Below, piece by piece: positions 23,336-31,319 of a stretch of 64,000 nt of DNA (position 1 is its first letter; each line of letters opens with the position of its first letter). This stretch comes from Bizionia sp. M204 (GTDB taxonomy: Bacteria > Bacteroidota > Bacteroidia > Flavobacteriales > Flavobacteriaceae). Position numbers and translations under genes: made by a program. Below the pieces are notes generated by a model that saw only the letters and a program-made list of their open reading frames with translations, did no database searches and was not told the origin of the DNA. Location of the stretch: contig NZ_CP046242.1 in the NCBI RefSeq assembly GCF_023205095.1, positions 2,469,001-2,533,000 of the forward strand, written 5' to 3'.

Positions 23336-25399
23336 ATGAATACATATACTATAAAAATGAAACTATCTGCTTTTGTTGTCCTGTTCTTTATCGCTCTAAG
23401 CGTTTCAGCTCAAATAGACCGATCTAAACAACCAAAAGCTGGACCAGCTCCAAAAATTACTTTAGAGGAACCTGGCGAATTTGAATTGAAAAACGGCTTA
23501 AAAGTTTTAGTTGTTGAAAACCATAAATTACCACGTGTTTCCTATTCATTACGAATAGATAACAGCCCCATTTTTGAAGGTGATATTGCTGGTGTAACTA
23601 GCGTATTAGGCTCTATGTTAGGAAATGGAACAACATCCATTCCAAAAGATGCCTTTAATGAAGAAATTGACTTTTTAGGTGCTAGTCTTAATTTAGGTTT
23701 TGGAAGCGGTTTTGCTAGTTCATTAACGCAATATTCAGAACGTATTATGGAATTAATGGCAGATGCTGTTATTAATCCATTATTAACAGAAGAAGAGTTT
23801 GAAGCGGAAAAAACAAAGCTGATTGAAAACTTAAAAAATAGCGATAAAAACCCGGATGCTATTGCAGGTCGTGTTGGTAGTGCATTATCTTACGGAAAAC
23901 TACATCCTTATGGCGAGTTTACAACCGAAGAAACAATTAAAAACATTACGTTTGATAATATTAAAGCCTATTACCAACAGTACATGAATCCTGACAACGC
24001 CTATTTAGTTGTTATTGGTGATGTTGATTTTAGAACCGTTGAGAAACAAGTAAAGAAATACTTTAAAGATTGGGAAACAGATGCTAGTGTATCCACTACA
24101 ATTCCAAAAACAGCAGAAAGCTTACCAGTTCCTCAAATCAATTTTATTGATGTTCCTGGTGCAACACAGTCTAATATTTCTGTTACCAACAATGTTTCAT
24201 TAAAAATGAGTGACTCTGATTATTTCTCGGCCTTAATTGCAAATGAAATACTTGGTGGTGGTGGCGAAGGTTATTTATTTTTAAACCTTCGTGAAAAGCA
24301 CGGTTACACCTATGGTTCGTATTCCAGATTAGGTGCTAATCGCTATGGCATGTCTCGTTTTAGTACAACTGCCAAAGTTAGAAATACAGTTACAGATAGT
24401 GCCGTTGTGGAAACGCTTAAAGAAATTAAACGTATTAATAATGAACCTGTAGATGCAGAGGTATTGCGTAACGTAAAAGCTAAATACACTGGAAACTTTG
24501 TAATGGCTCTTGAACGTCCAGAAACTATTGCAAGTTATGCCTTGAATATTAAGTTAAACAACTTACCAAAAGATTTTTACGAAACGTATCTTCAAAAGAT
24601 AAACGATGTAACTATTGAAGATGTACAAACAGCAGCAAAAAAATATATGCGACCTGAAAATGCGCGTGTTATTGTCGTTGGAAACGGAAGTGAAGTTCTT
24701 GAAAACCTTGAAAAAGTAGGCTTACCAATTCGCTATTATGATAAGTATGCGGATTTAACTACAAAACCAGAATACGAAATCGAAATGCCTGCGGACATGA
24801 ATGCCAATAAAGTGCTTAACGCCTATATTGACGCTATTGGTGGCAAAGCAAATTTAGATAAGGTTAACTCGGTTTACATTACAGCTGAAGCAGAATTACA
24901 ACCAGGTGTGGTAATTAATTTAGAAATGAAGAAAACCATAAAGAACCAATCATTACAACAAATAAGCGTTATGGGGCAAACGCAAAAACAAGTTTTAGAT
25001 GGTACAGCTGGTTATTCGTTTGCGCAAGGTCAACGTAAAGATATGACGGAAGCCGAAGTTAAAGAAGCCCAGGTCGAGTCGTCTCCATTCCCTGAAGTAA
25101 ACTATCTTAATGGTGGTGTTACTTTAGAGAAAATTGAAAAAATAGAAGGTGAAAATGCCTATAAAATTAAAGTTGACGAAAAAACTTCAGTGTATTACAG
25201 TGTTGAAACTGGCTTAAAAATCAAAGAAATAGAGGCTTCAGAAATGGGCCAATCTGCCACTTTCTTTAGTAACTATAAAGATGTGTCAGGTGTTAAATTT
25301 CCTTTTAAAATTTCGCAAACAATGGGTCCAAGAACAATTGACTTTATTGTATCAGAAATTAAAGTAAATGAAGATGTTTCAGATGCCGATTTCGAATAA
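23336..25399 (+). CDS. M16 family non-catalytic partner with extra C-terminal domain
   Basis: A 687-residue exported protein (signal peptide ending near ALSVSAQ; an in-frame start at 23357 would give a more typical signal). Residues 40-470 form two M16-type domains, but the HxxEH position reads VLGSMLGNGT, so zinc ligands are lost. The substrate-binding region LREKHGYTYGSYSRLGANR (about 316-334) with its Arg/Tyr residues is kept. This fits the non-catalytic half of an M16B heterodimer. An added domain (about 485-687), strand-rich with YxYA-like repeats, resembles LolA/outer-membrane lipoprotein-sorting folds. The LolA likeness is tentative. Confidence 0.9.
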   Translation: MNTYTIKMKLSAFVVLFFIALSVSAQIDRSKQPKAGPAPKITLEEPGEFELKNGLKVLVVENHKLPRVSYSLRIDNSPIFEGDIAGVTSVLGSMLGNGTTSIPKDAFNEEIDFLGASLNLGFGSGFASSLTQYSERIMELMADAVINPLLTEEEFEAEKTKLIENLKNSDKNPDAIAGRVGSALSYGKLHPYGEFTTEETIKNITFDNIKAYYQQYMNPDNAYLVVIGDVDFRTVEKQVKKYFKDWETDASVSTTIPKTAESLPVPQINFIDVPGATQSNISVTNNVSLKMSDSDYFSALIANEILGGGGEGYLFLNLREKHGYTYGSYSRLGANRYGMSRFSTTAKVRNTVTDSAVVETLKEIKRINNEPVDAEVLRNVKAKYTGNFVMALERPETIASYALNIKLNNLPKDFYETYLQKINDVTIEDVQTAAKKYMRPENARVIVVGNGSEVLENLEKVGLPIRYYDKYADLTTKPEYEIEMPADMNANKVLNAYIDAIGGKANLDKVNSVYITAEAELQPGVVINLEMKKTIKNQSLQQISVMGQTQKQVLDGTAGYSFAQGQRKDMTEAEVKEAQVESSPFPEVNYLNGGVTLEKIEKIEGENAYKIKVDEKTSVYYSVETGLKIKEIEASEMGQSATFFSNYKDVSGVKFPFKISQTMGPRTIDFIVSEIKVNEDVSDADFE

Positions 25400-25422
25400 T
25401 TAAACATTAAACATTATATTTT

Positions 25423-25458
25423 AAAAGCCTGGAGGACACTTCGGGCTTTTATTTTTTT
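25423..25458 (+). terminator. Terminator of the M16 operon
   Basis: AAAAGCC and GGGCTTTT enclose a 13-base loop and lead into ATTTTTTT. It overlaps the last codons of the convergent EamA transporter gene and follows the M16 stop by about 25 bases. Confidence 0.7.
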
Positions 25459-26327
25459 CGCTTATGAGATAAATACACACCTAGTAAAACAATAAGCGAA
25501 CCTAAACCTTGCCATAAACTAAAGCCTTCACCATCCAAAACACCCCAAACCAATGCAATAATAGGCATCAAATAAGTGACTGAAGACGCAAAAACTGGCG
25601 TAGACATTTGAACCAGTTTATTAAATAGCACTTTTGCCAAAGCCGTCCCAAAAAAGGATAAAATGATGACATAAACCAATGCCATTTTTAAATTTGGATT
25701 GGATAAAGTTTCCGTGGTGAAAAAATCTGCAAAAAATAAAGTTATTAAAGCAGGAATAGTAATAACCGCATAATTTCCGGCTGCAATAGCTAAGGGTTTC
25801 ACATCTTGTAAATAGCGTTTAATAATATTCACATTAGCCGCATACATTACTGTTGAAATTATAACAAAACCAGCATATAAATAGTTTTGTTCCGGATTTA
25901 GCTCGGCACCTTTTAAAATAAGGATAGCCGTTCCAACAAACCCAATTATCACACCTAAAATTTGACGCTTGGTTGATGCTATTTTAAAAACAGCAAACCC
26001 TAATAAAATAGTATTCAATGGCACCAATGAATTTAAAATAGATGCTACAGCACTATCAATTTCAGTTTCTGCAATTGCGAATAGAAAAGCGGGGAAAAAA
26101 GATCCTAAAAAACCCGATGCACCAATCCATTTCCATTGGCGTTTATCAATGGTTTTAAGCTTATTAAAACCTACAGCAAGCAAGAAAATTCCTGTAATTA
26201 TGGTTCTAACAGCACCTAATTGATACGGTGTAAGTCCTAAAAGTGATTTTTTAATGAGAATAAATGATGTACCCCAAATCACGGAAAGCACGACTAAATA
26301 TAACCACTTACTACTAATTTGCTTCAT
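25449..26327 (-). CDS. EamA/DMT family transporter
   Basis: A 292-residue membrane protein with ten predicted helices arranged as two EamA repeats (about 5-135 and 148-288). Features include VIWGTSFILIKKSL near the start, LGAVRTIITGIFLL, and a second-half GTALAKVLFNKLV. The family moves metabolites, often exporting amino acids or nucleobases; the substrate cannot be told from sequence. I use the start at 26327 (MKQISSKWLYL) because the longer reading adds a poor polar extension that runs into the divergent promoter region. It is divergent from the HMA lipoprotein. Confidence 0.88.
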   Translation of the reverse strand: MKQISSKWLYLVVLSVIWGTSFILIKKSLLGLTPYQLGAVRTIITGIFLLAVGFNKLKTIDKRQWKWIGASGFLGSFFPAFLFAIAETEIDSAVASILNSLVPLNTILLGFAVFKIASTKRQILGVIIGFVGTAILILKGAELNPEQNYLYAGFVIISTVMYAANVNIIKRYLQDVKPLAIAAGNYAVITIPALITLFFADFFTTETLSNPNLKMALVYVIILSFFGTALAKVLFNKLVQMSTPVFASSVTYLMPIIALVWGVLDGEGFSLWQGLGSLIVLLGVYLSHKRKK

Positions 26328-26386
26328 ACAAAAACGGTTCAAGGCACAAAATTCCAATTTTAAATGCAATAAATGGCAATATTTAG

Positions 26387-26394
26387 TAATTTTG
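26387..26394 (+). promoter_or_regulatory. -7 promoter element for the HMA lipoprotein gene
   Basis: TAATTTTG matches TAnnTTTG perfectly. The expected start near 26400 lies upstream of the ATG at 26418 and downstream of an alternative ATG at 26373, so it fixes the shorter coding region. Confidence 0.5.
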
Positions 26395-26417
26395 TAATGA
26401 ACTTAATTACAATTAAA

Positions 26418-26948
26418 ATGAAAACGTTAAAAAATATAGTGACACTTGTTGTACTAGCTTTAGTATTTGCAAGTTGTAAAAATGAAACAGCACCAGAAGT
26501 GGTAACGGTTGAAACAGAAACTACCGAAGTAGCTGTGGCCGAATTAGATCCAAATGCGACATACGCAAAAGCAGAATTTACTATAGAAGGGATGACGTGT
26601 GCTATGGGTTGTGCAAAAACGATTGAAAAGAAAATGGCTAAAATGGACGGTGTAAAATCGGCTAAAGTTGATTTTGATACACGTTTAGCAATGGTAGAAT
26701 ACGATGAGGCTAAAGTTAATGCTATGTCTTTAGAAGAAGTTGTAAAGAAAGCTGGTGATGTATATTCTGTAAAAGATATGAAAACTGTTGATAGTTTTGA
26801 TTCTGAAGCTACACCAGATGCTGCTGACAAAAAAGCTTGCGATAAAGATTGTAAAAAAGCATGTTGTGCAGATAAAACAGAAGCCGAAAAAACAGCTTGT
26901 GCTGAAGACTGTAAAATGGCATGTTGTGCAGATAAAGCGAAGGCTTAA
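26418..26948 (+). CDS. HMA-domain lipoprotein with cysteine-rich tail
   Basis: A 176-residue lipoprotein: the signal ends VFASCKNE, with the lipobox Cys near residue 20. A heavy-metal-associated domain runs about 53-120 with GMTCAMGC, where C61 and C65 are separated by three residues, not the usual two of CxxC. The last 40 residues hold eight Cys in two copies of a 15-residue unit, KACDKDCKKACCADK and TACAEDCKMACCADK. The whole suggests a periplasmic or surface metal-binding protein, perhaps for copper or zinc. No metal transporter is next to it; the efflux operon is 23 kb away. Confidence 0.85.
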   Translation: MKTLKNIVTLVVLALVFASCKNETAPEVVTVETETTEVAVAELDPNATYAKAEFTIEGMTCAMGCAKTIEKKMAKMDGVKSAKVDFDTRLAMVEYDEAKVNAMSLEEVVKKAGDVYSVKDMKTVDSFDSEATPDAADKKACDKDCKKACCADKTEAEKTACAEDCKMACCADKAKA

Positions 26949-26966
26949 TTACAATTTTATAATATC

Positions 26967-26996
26967 AAAAAGCCACTCAAATGAGTGGCTTTTTTT
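26967..26996 (+). terminator. Bidirectional terminator between HMA lipoprotein gene and gldD
   Basis: Arms AAAAAGCCACTCA and TGAGTGGCTTTTT pair perfectly over 13 bases with a two-base core and T runs on both strands. It ends both convergent transcripts. Confidence 0.9.
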
Positions 26997-27579
26997 ATTT
27001 CCAGGTTACGGTTTCCATAATATGTTGGATATCCTTTTGCAAATATTTTGCTGCAGGTAAAATAGAATCGAAATTAGGTTTTGCATAAAAATATAAGGAT
27101 CCTGTTAAAAAATGACTGGTACTGTCCGTTACATAAAACTGGGATTGTGATGCTGCATTACCGCCAACTTCATAAAACATGCCGTAAACCTTTCGCTCTT
27201 TATTCTCGTAAAGTTGCTCCGCAATCTCATCTGCCTTTACGGTATGCTCTTGTGTAAATCCTTGCGCATCTTTAAGCAAGGTTAATAACCGTTCTTTATT
27301 ATTGTTAATTGGTTTATAGGTTAAATAAATGGTGCCCTTTAATGCAGGATACATTAAATCTATTCCATAGCTACCAGAATCATTTCCAATAGTTCTTGCC
27401 TTAATTTCCGCGGCTAATTCATTTTTTTCAAAAGTAAACGGAAAACCGGCTTCTAACCTTTTATAGTCAGCTTTAGGATATTCCAATCGTAAATGTGCTG
27501 CAGGCTTTGGCAAGGTATCATTACCACATGCGCTTATAGTTATTGCTAGAATTATGATTATAACACTTTTAAACTTCAT
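26995..27579 (-). CDS. gldD: Gliding motility lipoprotein GldD
   Basis: A 194-residue lipoprotein with signal ending TISACGND and the GldD pattern LPKPAAHLRLEYPKADYKRL right after it. GldD is needed for gliding and chitin use in Flavobacterium johnsoniae and is linked to the stability of the gliding and type IX secretion machinery. Central RTIGNDSGSYGIDLMYPALKGTIYLTY and C-terminal GSLYFYAKPNFDSILPAAKYLQKDI are family typical. It lies 25 bases after gldE in the conserved mutY-ssb-gldE-gldD order. Confidence 0.94.
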   Translation of the reverse strand: MKFKSVIIIILAITISACGNDTLPKPAAHLRLEYPKADYKRLEAGFPFTFEKNELAAEIKARTIGNDSGSYGIDLMYPALKGTIYLTYKPINNNKERLLTLLKDAQGFTQEHTVKADEIAEQLYENKERKVYGMFYEVGGNAASQSQFYVTDSTSHFLTGSLYFYAKPNFDSILPAAKYLQKDIQHIMETVTWK

Positions 27580-27604
27580 TTGTTTTAAATTAAATAAGAT
27601 AAAT

Positions 27605-28909
27605 TTAAGGAATAGTTACCTTTACACGAGTAATCCGTTTTTTATCTAAAGCTTCTATTATAAAAACGTAATTTCCGAAATATATTTTACTGCCCTGTTT
27701 GGGAAAACTTTTTGAGAATTCTAAAATAAAGCCAGCCAAGGTTTCCGCTTCCCCTTTTTCGTCTTCAAATAAGCTGTTATCTTCAACTTTTACAATTTTA
27801 TAAAAATCCTTTAAAGCTGTTTTACCTTCAAAAACATAATTATTATTATCTAGTTTGGAGTAAATTAAGTCTTCATCATCAAACTCATCGCTAATATCAC
27901 CCACAATTTCCTCAATAATATCTTCTAAAGAAATTAATCCCGAGGTGCCACCATATTCATCAACTACAACAGCCAAGTGCACTTTCTTTTCTTGAAATTC
28001 CACCATTAAATCGTCCAACTTTTTATTTTCTGGAACAAAAAATGGCTCCCGTAACAAGCTGGTCCAATCAAATTGCTTTCGGTCTAAAAATGGTAATAAA
28101 TCTTTTACATAGAGAATCCCTTTTATTTTATCAATATTTTCCTCAAAAACAGGGATTCGGGAATAACCATTACTCACAATTTCTGGAATAATTTCTAAAT
28201 ATTTCTGGTTGACATTTAATGCAAAAATATCAATACGTGGTCTCATAACCTGCTTGGTATCTGTATTCCCGAAGGATACAATACCTTTTAAAATTTTGTG
28301 TTCTTCTTTGGTGGTATCTGCCTCGCTTGTTAAATCCAAGGCTTGCGATAGTTGATCTACACTTAAATTAGATTTCTGCTTACCTAATTTACTGTGAATT
28401 CCTAACGTGATACTGCGCATTGGCAAGCTCAATGGTGAAAAAATTACATCTAAAACTCGTAATGGATAAGCCATAAAAATGGCGAATTTCATTCGGTTTC
28501 TACTTGCGTAAATTTTCGGTAAAATTTCACCAAATAGTAAAATTAAAAAAGTGATAACAACCACTTCTACCAAAAACTTTACAATCGGTATTTGAATGCT
28601 TTTAAAGATAAATTGCCCCAAATAGGCAAAGAGAATTACTATACCAATATTAATGAAGTTGTTGGCCACCAAAATAGTTGCCAACAGTTTTTTAGGACGC
28701 TCCAATAGCTTAACAATAATATTGACAGCTGTTGTGTTTGTTTGCGATTCGTCTTCAATATCGGTTCTGGTTAATGAAAACAATGCTACTTCTGCTCCTG
28801 AAATTAAGGCGGAACAAAGCAATAACACAAATAGGAGTGCTATTCCTAAAAATATGGAATAATCAACGGAGATAATTAACGATAAAAAACTGGGAGGTTC
28901 TAGGTCCAA
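27605..28909 (-). CDS. gldE: Gliding-associated CNNM/CBS membrane protein GldE
   Basis: A 434-residue protein starting at TTG (MDLEPPSFLSLI), 22 bases after ssb. It has an N-terminal DUF21/CNNM membrane domain with about four helices (15-180), a pair of CBS domains (about 205-330) with SRIPVFEENIDKIKGILYVKDLLP and VHLAVVVDEYGGTSGLISLEDIIEEIVG, and a CorC/HlyC C-terminal domain (about 345-434). CNNM proteins are linked to divalent metal transport. GldE in F. johnsoniae is thought to support GldD when overexpressed. Gene order with gldD supports the name. Confidence 0.92.
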   Translation of the reverse strand: MDLEPPSFLSLIISVDYSIFLGIALLFVLLLCSALISGAEVALFSLTRTDIEDESQTNTTAVNIIVKLLERPKKLLATILVANNFINIGIVILFAYLGQFIFKSIQIPIVKFLVEVVVITFLILLFGEILPKIYASRNRMKFAIFMAYPLRVLDVIFSPLSLPMRSITLGIHSKLGKQKSNLSVDQLSQALDLTSEADTTKEEHKILKGIVSFGNTDTKQVMRPRIDIFALNVNQKYLEIIPEIVSNGYSRIPVFEENIDKIKGILYVKDLLPFLDRKQFDWTSLLREPFFVPENKKLDDLMVEFQEKKVHLAVVVDEYGGTSGLISLEDIIEEIVGDISDEFDDEDLIYSKLDNNNYVFEGKTALKDFYKIVKVEDNSLFEDEKGEAETLAGFILEFSKSFPKQGSKIYFGNYVFIIEALDKKRITRVKVTIP

Positions 28910-28931
28910 TGATAGTTGGTTTTAATGACGT

Positions 28932-29393
28932 TTAAAATGGCAAATCGTCTTCCGGCATATCTACTTCCGGCTTGGGAGTAATAGGCTCTTGACGTGGTTG
29001 TGCACTTTGTGTTTGTTGTTGTTGTGGCTGACTGGATGGCGAACTTCCACTTTCGCCTTTGGTTGTTAAAAACGTAAAATCTGTACATTGTATTTCAGTA
29101 GAGTACCGATCATTTCCTGTATCATCTTGCCATTTTCTTGTTTTTATACGACCTTCAATATATACTTTATCGCCTTTGCTTAAATATTTTTCGCAAACTT
29201 CAGCGGCTTTATTTCTAACTACAATATTGTGCCATTCGGTGTTTGTTACACGTTCATTGGTTTGTTTACTGGTATACGTCTCGTTTGTAGCCAACGGAAA
29301 ACGGCCAATACAGCCACCACCTTCAAAGTAATGCATCTTTACTTCATCTCCCAAATGCCCAATTAGCATAACTTTATTTAATGTTCCTGACAT
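28932..29393 (-). CDS. ssb: Single-stranded DNA-binding protein
   Basis: A 153-residue SSB. Residues 1-110 form the OB fold: NKVMLIGHLGDEVKMHYF, EWHNIVVRNKAAEVCEKYLSKGDKVYIEGRIKTRKW and DRYSTEIQCTDFTFL. A Gln/Ser/Pro-rich linker follows and the protein ends MPEDDLPF, the acidic tip that docks replication and repair proteins. Bacteroidota use LPF where E. coli has IPF. The same DDLPF end appears on the DUF3127 protein at 5993-6370. It is placed between mutY and gldE, with its own promoter. Confidence 0.96.
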   Translation of the reverse strand: MSGTLNKVMLIGHLGDEVKMHYFEGGGCIGRFPLATNETYTSKQTNERVTNTEWHNIVVRNKAAEVCEKYLSKGDKVYIEGRIKTRKWQDDTGNDRYSTEIQCTDFTFLTTKGESGSSPSSQPQQQQTQSAQPRQEPITPKPEVDMPEDDLPF

Positions 29394-29411
29394 GATTCTT
29401 TATTTATTTGG

Positions 29412-29419
29412 CAAAATTA
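29412..29419 (-). promoter_or_regulatory. -7 promoter element for ssb
   Basis: TAATTTTG on the minus strand is a perfect TAnnTTTG match, giving a leader of about 12 bases to the ssb ATG at 29393. Confidence 0.45.
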
Positions 29420-29467
29420 CGCTTTTGCTATTCATAAACTTAAATTTAGTAAAAAAATATGAGCTCC

Positions 29468-30508
29468 CTAAATTTCAGATTGAAAATTGAAAACATCAAT
29501 AAAGTTTTTAATCAAAATAGGAACGGCATAGTTTTCAATTTCTGAAATGGGAATACCTATTTTTGGCAAATTGGTAGTTTGTATAATCCAAAACTTGGTA
29601 TGTAAATGCTGATGTGACAATTTATGAATAATATCAACCGGATTATATAAGGTTACTTTCACAACCGAATCATCCGGATTTAATTGCTGTAAAAAATCGG
29701 CTTCATCTAAACTATGTTTAGATTCTAATAGCGGAAATTGATAGAGATTTTGCCAGATGCCTTTTCCTTTTCGCTTTTCTAGTATCGTATACCCACCATC
29801 CGTTACATAAACCAAAAAATTAAAGAACTTGTTTTTAGGTTTGTTGTTTTTAATTTTAACAGGCAGGACGTTTACCTCGTTTTCCCTAAACGCCACACAA
29901 CTTTCTCTTAAAGGACAAACCGAACAGTCCGGACTACTAGGTTTGCATTGTATGGCGCCAAATTCCATGATGGCTTGATTAAAATTGGCTGGGTTTTTAG
30001 CATCAATAAGATCCATTGCCAAGGCTTTAAACACCTTGTTACCTTGCGTACTATTAATAGGAGTATGTATTCCATAAAATCTGGCAAGCACACGATATAC
30101 ATTACCGTCTACAACAGCAGCCACCTCATTAAAACAAAAGGAGGCAATGGCACTGGCTGTATAATCGCCAACTCCTTTTAGTTTTAGTAAATCCTTATAG
30201 GTATTAGGGAAATTTCCATGTAACTCATAAGCCACATACTTGGCTGTAGCATGTAAATTTCTAGCTCGTGAATAGTAACCCAATCCTTGCCAAAGTTTTA
30301 AAACAGCCTCTTCATGAGCATTTGCAAGATTGAAAACTGTAGGATATTGCGACACAAAGGCTTCGTAATAAGGCAGACCTTGCTTGATTTGGGTTTGTTG
30401 CAAAATAATTTCGGATAACCATATATAGTATGGGTTCTTGGTATTTCGCCACGGCAAATCACGCTTATTTATTGAATACCAATTTGTTAAAGTTTTTGTA
30501 AAATGCAT
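29468..30508 (-). CDS. mutY: A/G-specific adenine glycosylase MutY
   Basis: MutY removes adenine mispaired with 8-oxoguanine. The 346-residue protein has the catalytic Glu33 in WLSEIILQQTQI, the helix-hairpin-helix LKGVGDYTASAIASF with the downstream VDGNVYRV carrying the conserved Asp, and a 4Fe-4S ligand set CKPSSPDCSVCPLRESC. The C-terminal third (about 225-346) is the NUDIX-like domain that reads 8-oxoG. Length matches E. coli MutY (350). It is first in the mutY-ssb-gldE-gldD row. Confidence 0.96.
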   Translation of the reverse strand: MHFTKTLTNWYSINKRDLPWRNTKNPYYIWLSEIILQQTQIKQGLPYYEAFVSQYPTVFNLANAHEEAVLKLWQGLGYYSRARNLHATAKYVAYELHGNFPNTYKDLLKLKGVGDYTASAIASFCFNEVAAVVDGNVYRVLARFYGIHTPINSTQGNKVFKALAMDLIDAKNPANFNQAIMEFGAIQCKPSSPDCSVCPLRESCVAFRENEVNVLPVKIKNNKPKNKFFNFLVYVTDGGYTILEKRKGKGIWQNLYQFPLLESKHSLDEADFLQQLNPDDSVVKVTLYNPVDIIHKLSHQHLHTKFWIIQTTNLPKIGIPISEIENYAVPILIKNFIDVFNFQSEI

Positions 30509-30527
30509 TGAAGTAGGTTGCTAACGG

Positions 30528-30535
30528 CAAAAGTA
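30528..30535 (-). promoter_or_regulatory. -7 promoter element for mutY
   Basis: TACTTTTG on the minus strand matches TAnnTTTG perfectly and predicts a leader of about 13 bases before the ATG at 30508. Confidence 0.45.
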
Positions 30536-30568
30536 AAGGTTTATATTCTTAAATTTTAATGAATTAGG

Positions 30569-30601
30569 TTTGAAATATTGAATTTTAAATTCCTATATTT
30601 G
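30569..30601 (+). promoter_or_regulatory. Promoter for the HU gene
   Basis: TTTG at 30569-30572, a 21-base spacer and TATATTTG at 30594-30601 match the Bacteroidota promoter apart from a spacer two bases longer than consensus. The leader is about 36 bases. Confidence 0.6.
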
Positions 30602-30642
30602 CATCCCTTATTAGATTAATAGCAAACAATAAAATAATTAAC

Positions 30643-30933
30643 ATGACAAAAGCTGATTTAGTAGCAAAAATTTCTGAAAAATTAGGAATTGAAAAAGGCG
30701 ATGTACAGGCAACTGTTGAAACATTTATGGAGGAAGTGAAAACTTCATTAGAGAGTGGAGATAACGTTTATTTAAGAGGATTTGGTAGCTTTATTATTAA
30801 AACTAGAGCTGAAAAAACTGGAAGAAATATATCTAAAAATACAACTATCAAAATACCTGCTCATAATATTCCTGCATTTAAACCTGCAAAAGTATTTGTA
30901 GAAGGTGTTAAAACGAATGTTGACGTCAAGTAA
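30643..30933 (+). CDS. HU family DNA-binding protein
   Basis: A 96-residue histone-like protein with the HU/IHF pattern: an N-terminal helical dimerisation region (MTKADLVAKISEKLGIEKGDV) and the beta arm core VYLRGFGSFIIKTRAEKTGRNISKNTTIKIPAHNIPAFKPAK. The GRNP tip of the arm is here GRNIS, so the intercalating Pro is replaced by Ile. It probably bends and compacts DNA. It precedes the 30-residue basic protein gene and the RNase E/G gene. Confidence 0.93.
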   Translation: MTKADLVAKISEKLGIEKGDVQATVETFMEEVKTSLESGDNVYLRGFGSFIIKTRAEKTGRNISKNTTIKIPAHNIPAFKPAKVFVEGVKTNVDVK

Positions 30934-30967
30934 AAACATTAAATTATTAACTTAAAACAAGTAACTT

Positions 30968-31060
30968 ATGCCAAGTGGTAAAAAGAGAAAGAGACACAAG
31001 GTAGCAACGCATAAGCGTAAAAAAAGAAGACGCGCTAACCGTCACAAAAAGAAGAAGTAA
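30968..31060 (+). CDS. 30-residue basic protein, AURKAIP1/COX24 (mS38/bS22)-like
   Basis: A tiny open reading frame, M-P-S-G-K-K-R-K-R-H-K then VATHKRKKRRRANRHKKKK, with 19 Lys or Arg in 30 residues. The spacing of basic residues resembles the AURKAIP1/COX24 domain found in mitochondrial mS38 and in the actinobacterial small-subunit protein bS22. It lies 34 bases after the HU gene and is followed directly by a strong terminator, as expected for a real short gene. A ribosomal role is inferred from the likeness. Its size would hide it from ordinary gene calling. Confidence 0.8.
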   Translation: MPSGKKRKRHKVATHKRKKRRRANRHKKKK

Positions 31061-31064
31061 GCTT

Positions 31065-31091
31065 AAAAAGTAGTTATTTAACTACTTTTTT
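31065..31091 (+). terminator. Terminator after the 30-residue protein gene
   Basis: AAAAAGTAGTT and AACTACTTTTT pair over 11 bases with a 4-base loop and a T-rich end. It starts five bases after the stop codon and separates this gene from the RNase E/G leader. Confidence 0.85.
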
Positions 31092-31102
31092 GGTTTTTAC
31101 AA

Positions 31103-31305
31103 CAAAGAGTTCTTTGAAATTGAGTTTCGCTTTATATAAAGGTTTTATATATCGAGTTGCTCTTCGGATTTAAAAAAATCCTGTGAGATACCTTAACTAT
31201 ATTCCGTGTAAAAACGGATTATAGTTTGGGTGTTCTTTCTATTGTTTGTAATGAACAGTAGAAAAAATAGTATTAATCCATCTGTCATACCATTGGTATG
31301 GTAGA
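31103..31305 (+). promoter_or_regulatory. Highly structured leader before the RNase E/G gene
   Basis: The region between the terminator and the rng start has five inverted repeats in a row: CAAAG/CTTTG (31103-31116), the palindrome CTTTATATAAAG (31130-31141), GGATTT/AAATCC (31166-31181), a 13-base stem with one mismatch (31195-31207 with 31214-31226), and an 11-base stem with two G-U pairs and a 3-base loop (31281-31291 with 31295-31305). The last ends 14 bases before the ATG. E. coli RNase E controls its own mRNA through a folded leader, so the same may hold here. Confidence 0.5.
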
Positions 31306-31319
31306 TAAAAATTAACAAA

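Noticed and set aside
26360-26830. Minus-strand open frame opposite the HMA lipoprotein gene
   Set aside because: It has a low-complexity Ser/Thr/Val composition typical of an antisense shadow and no recognisable motif; the plus-strand gene has a signal peptide, an HMA domain, a promoter and a terminator.
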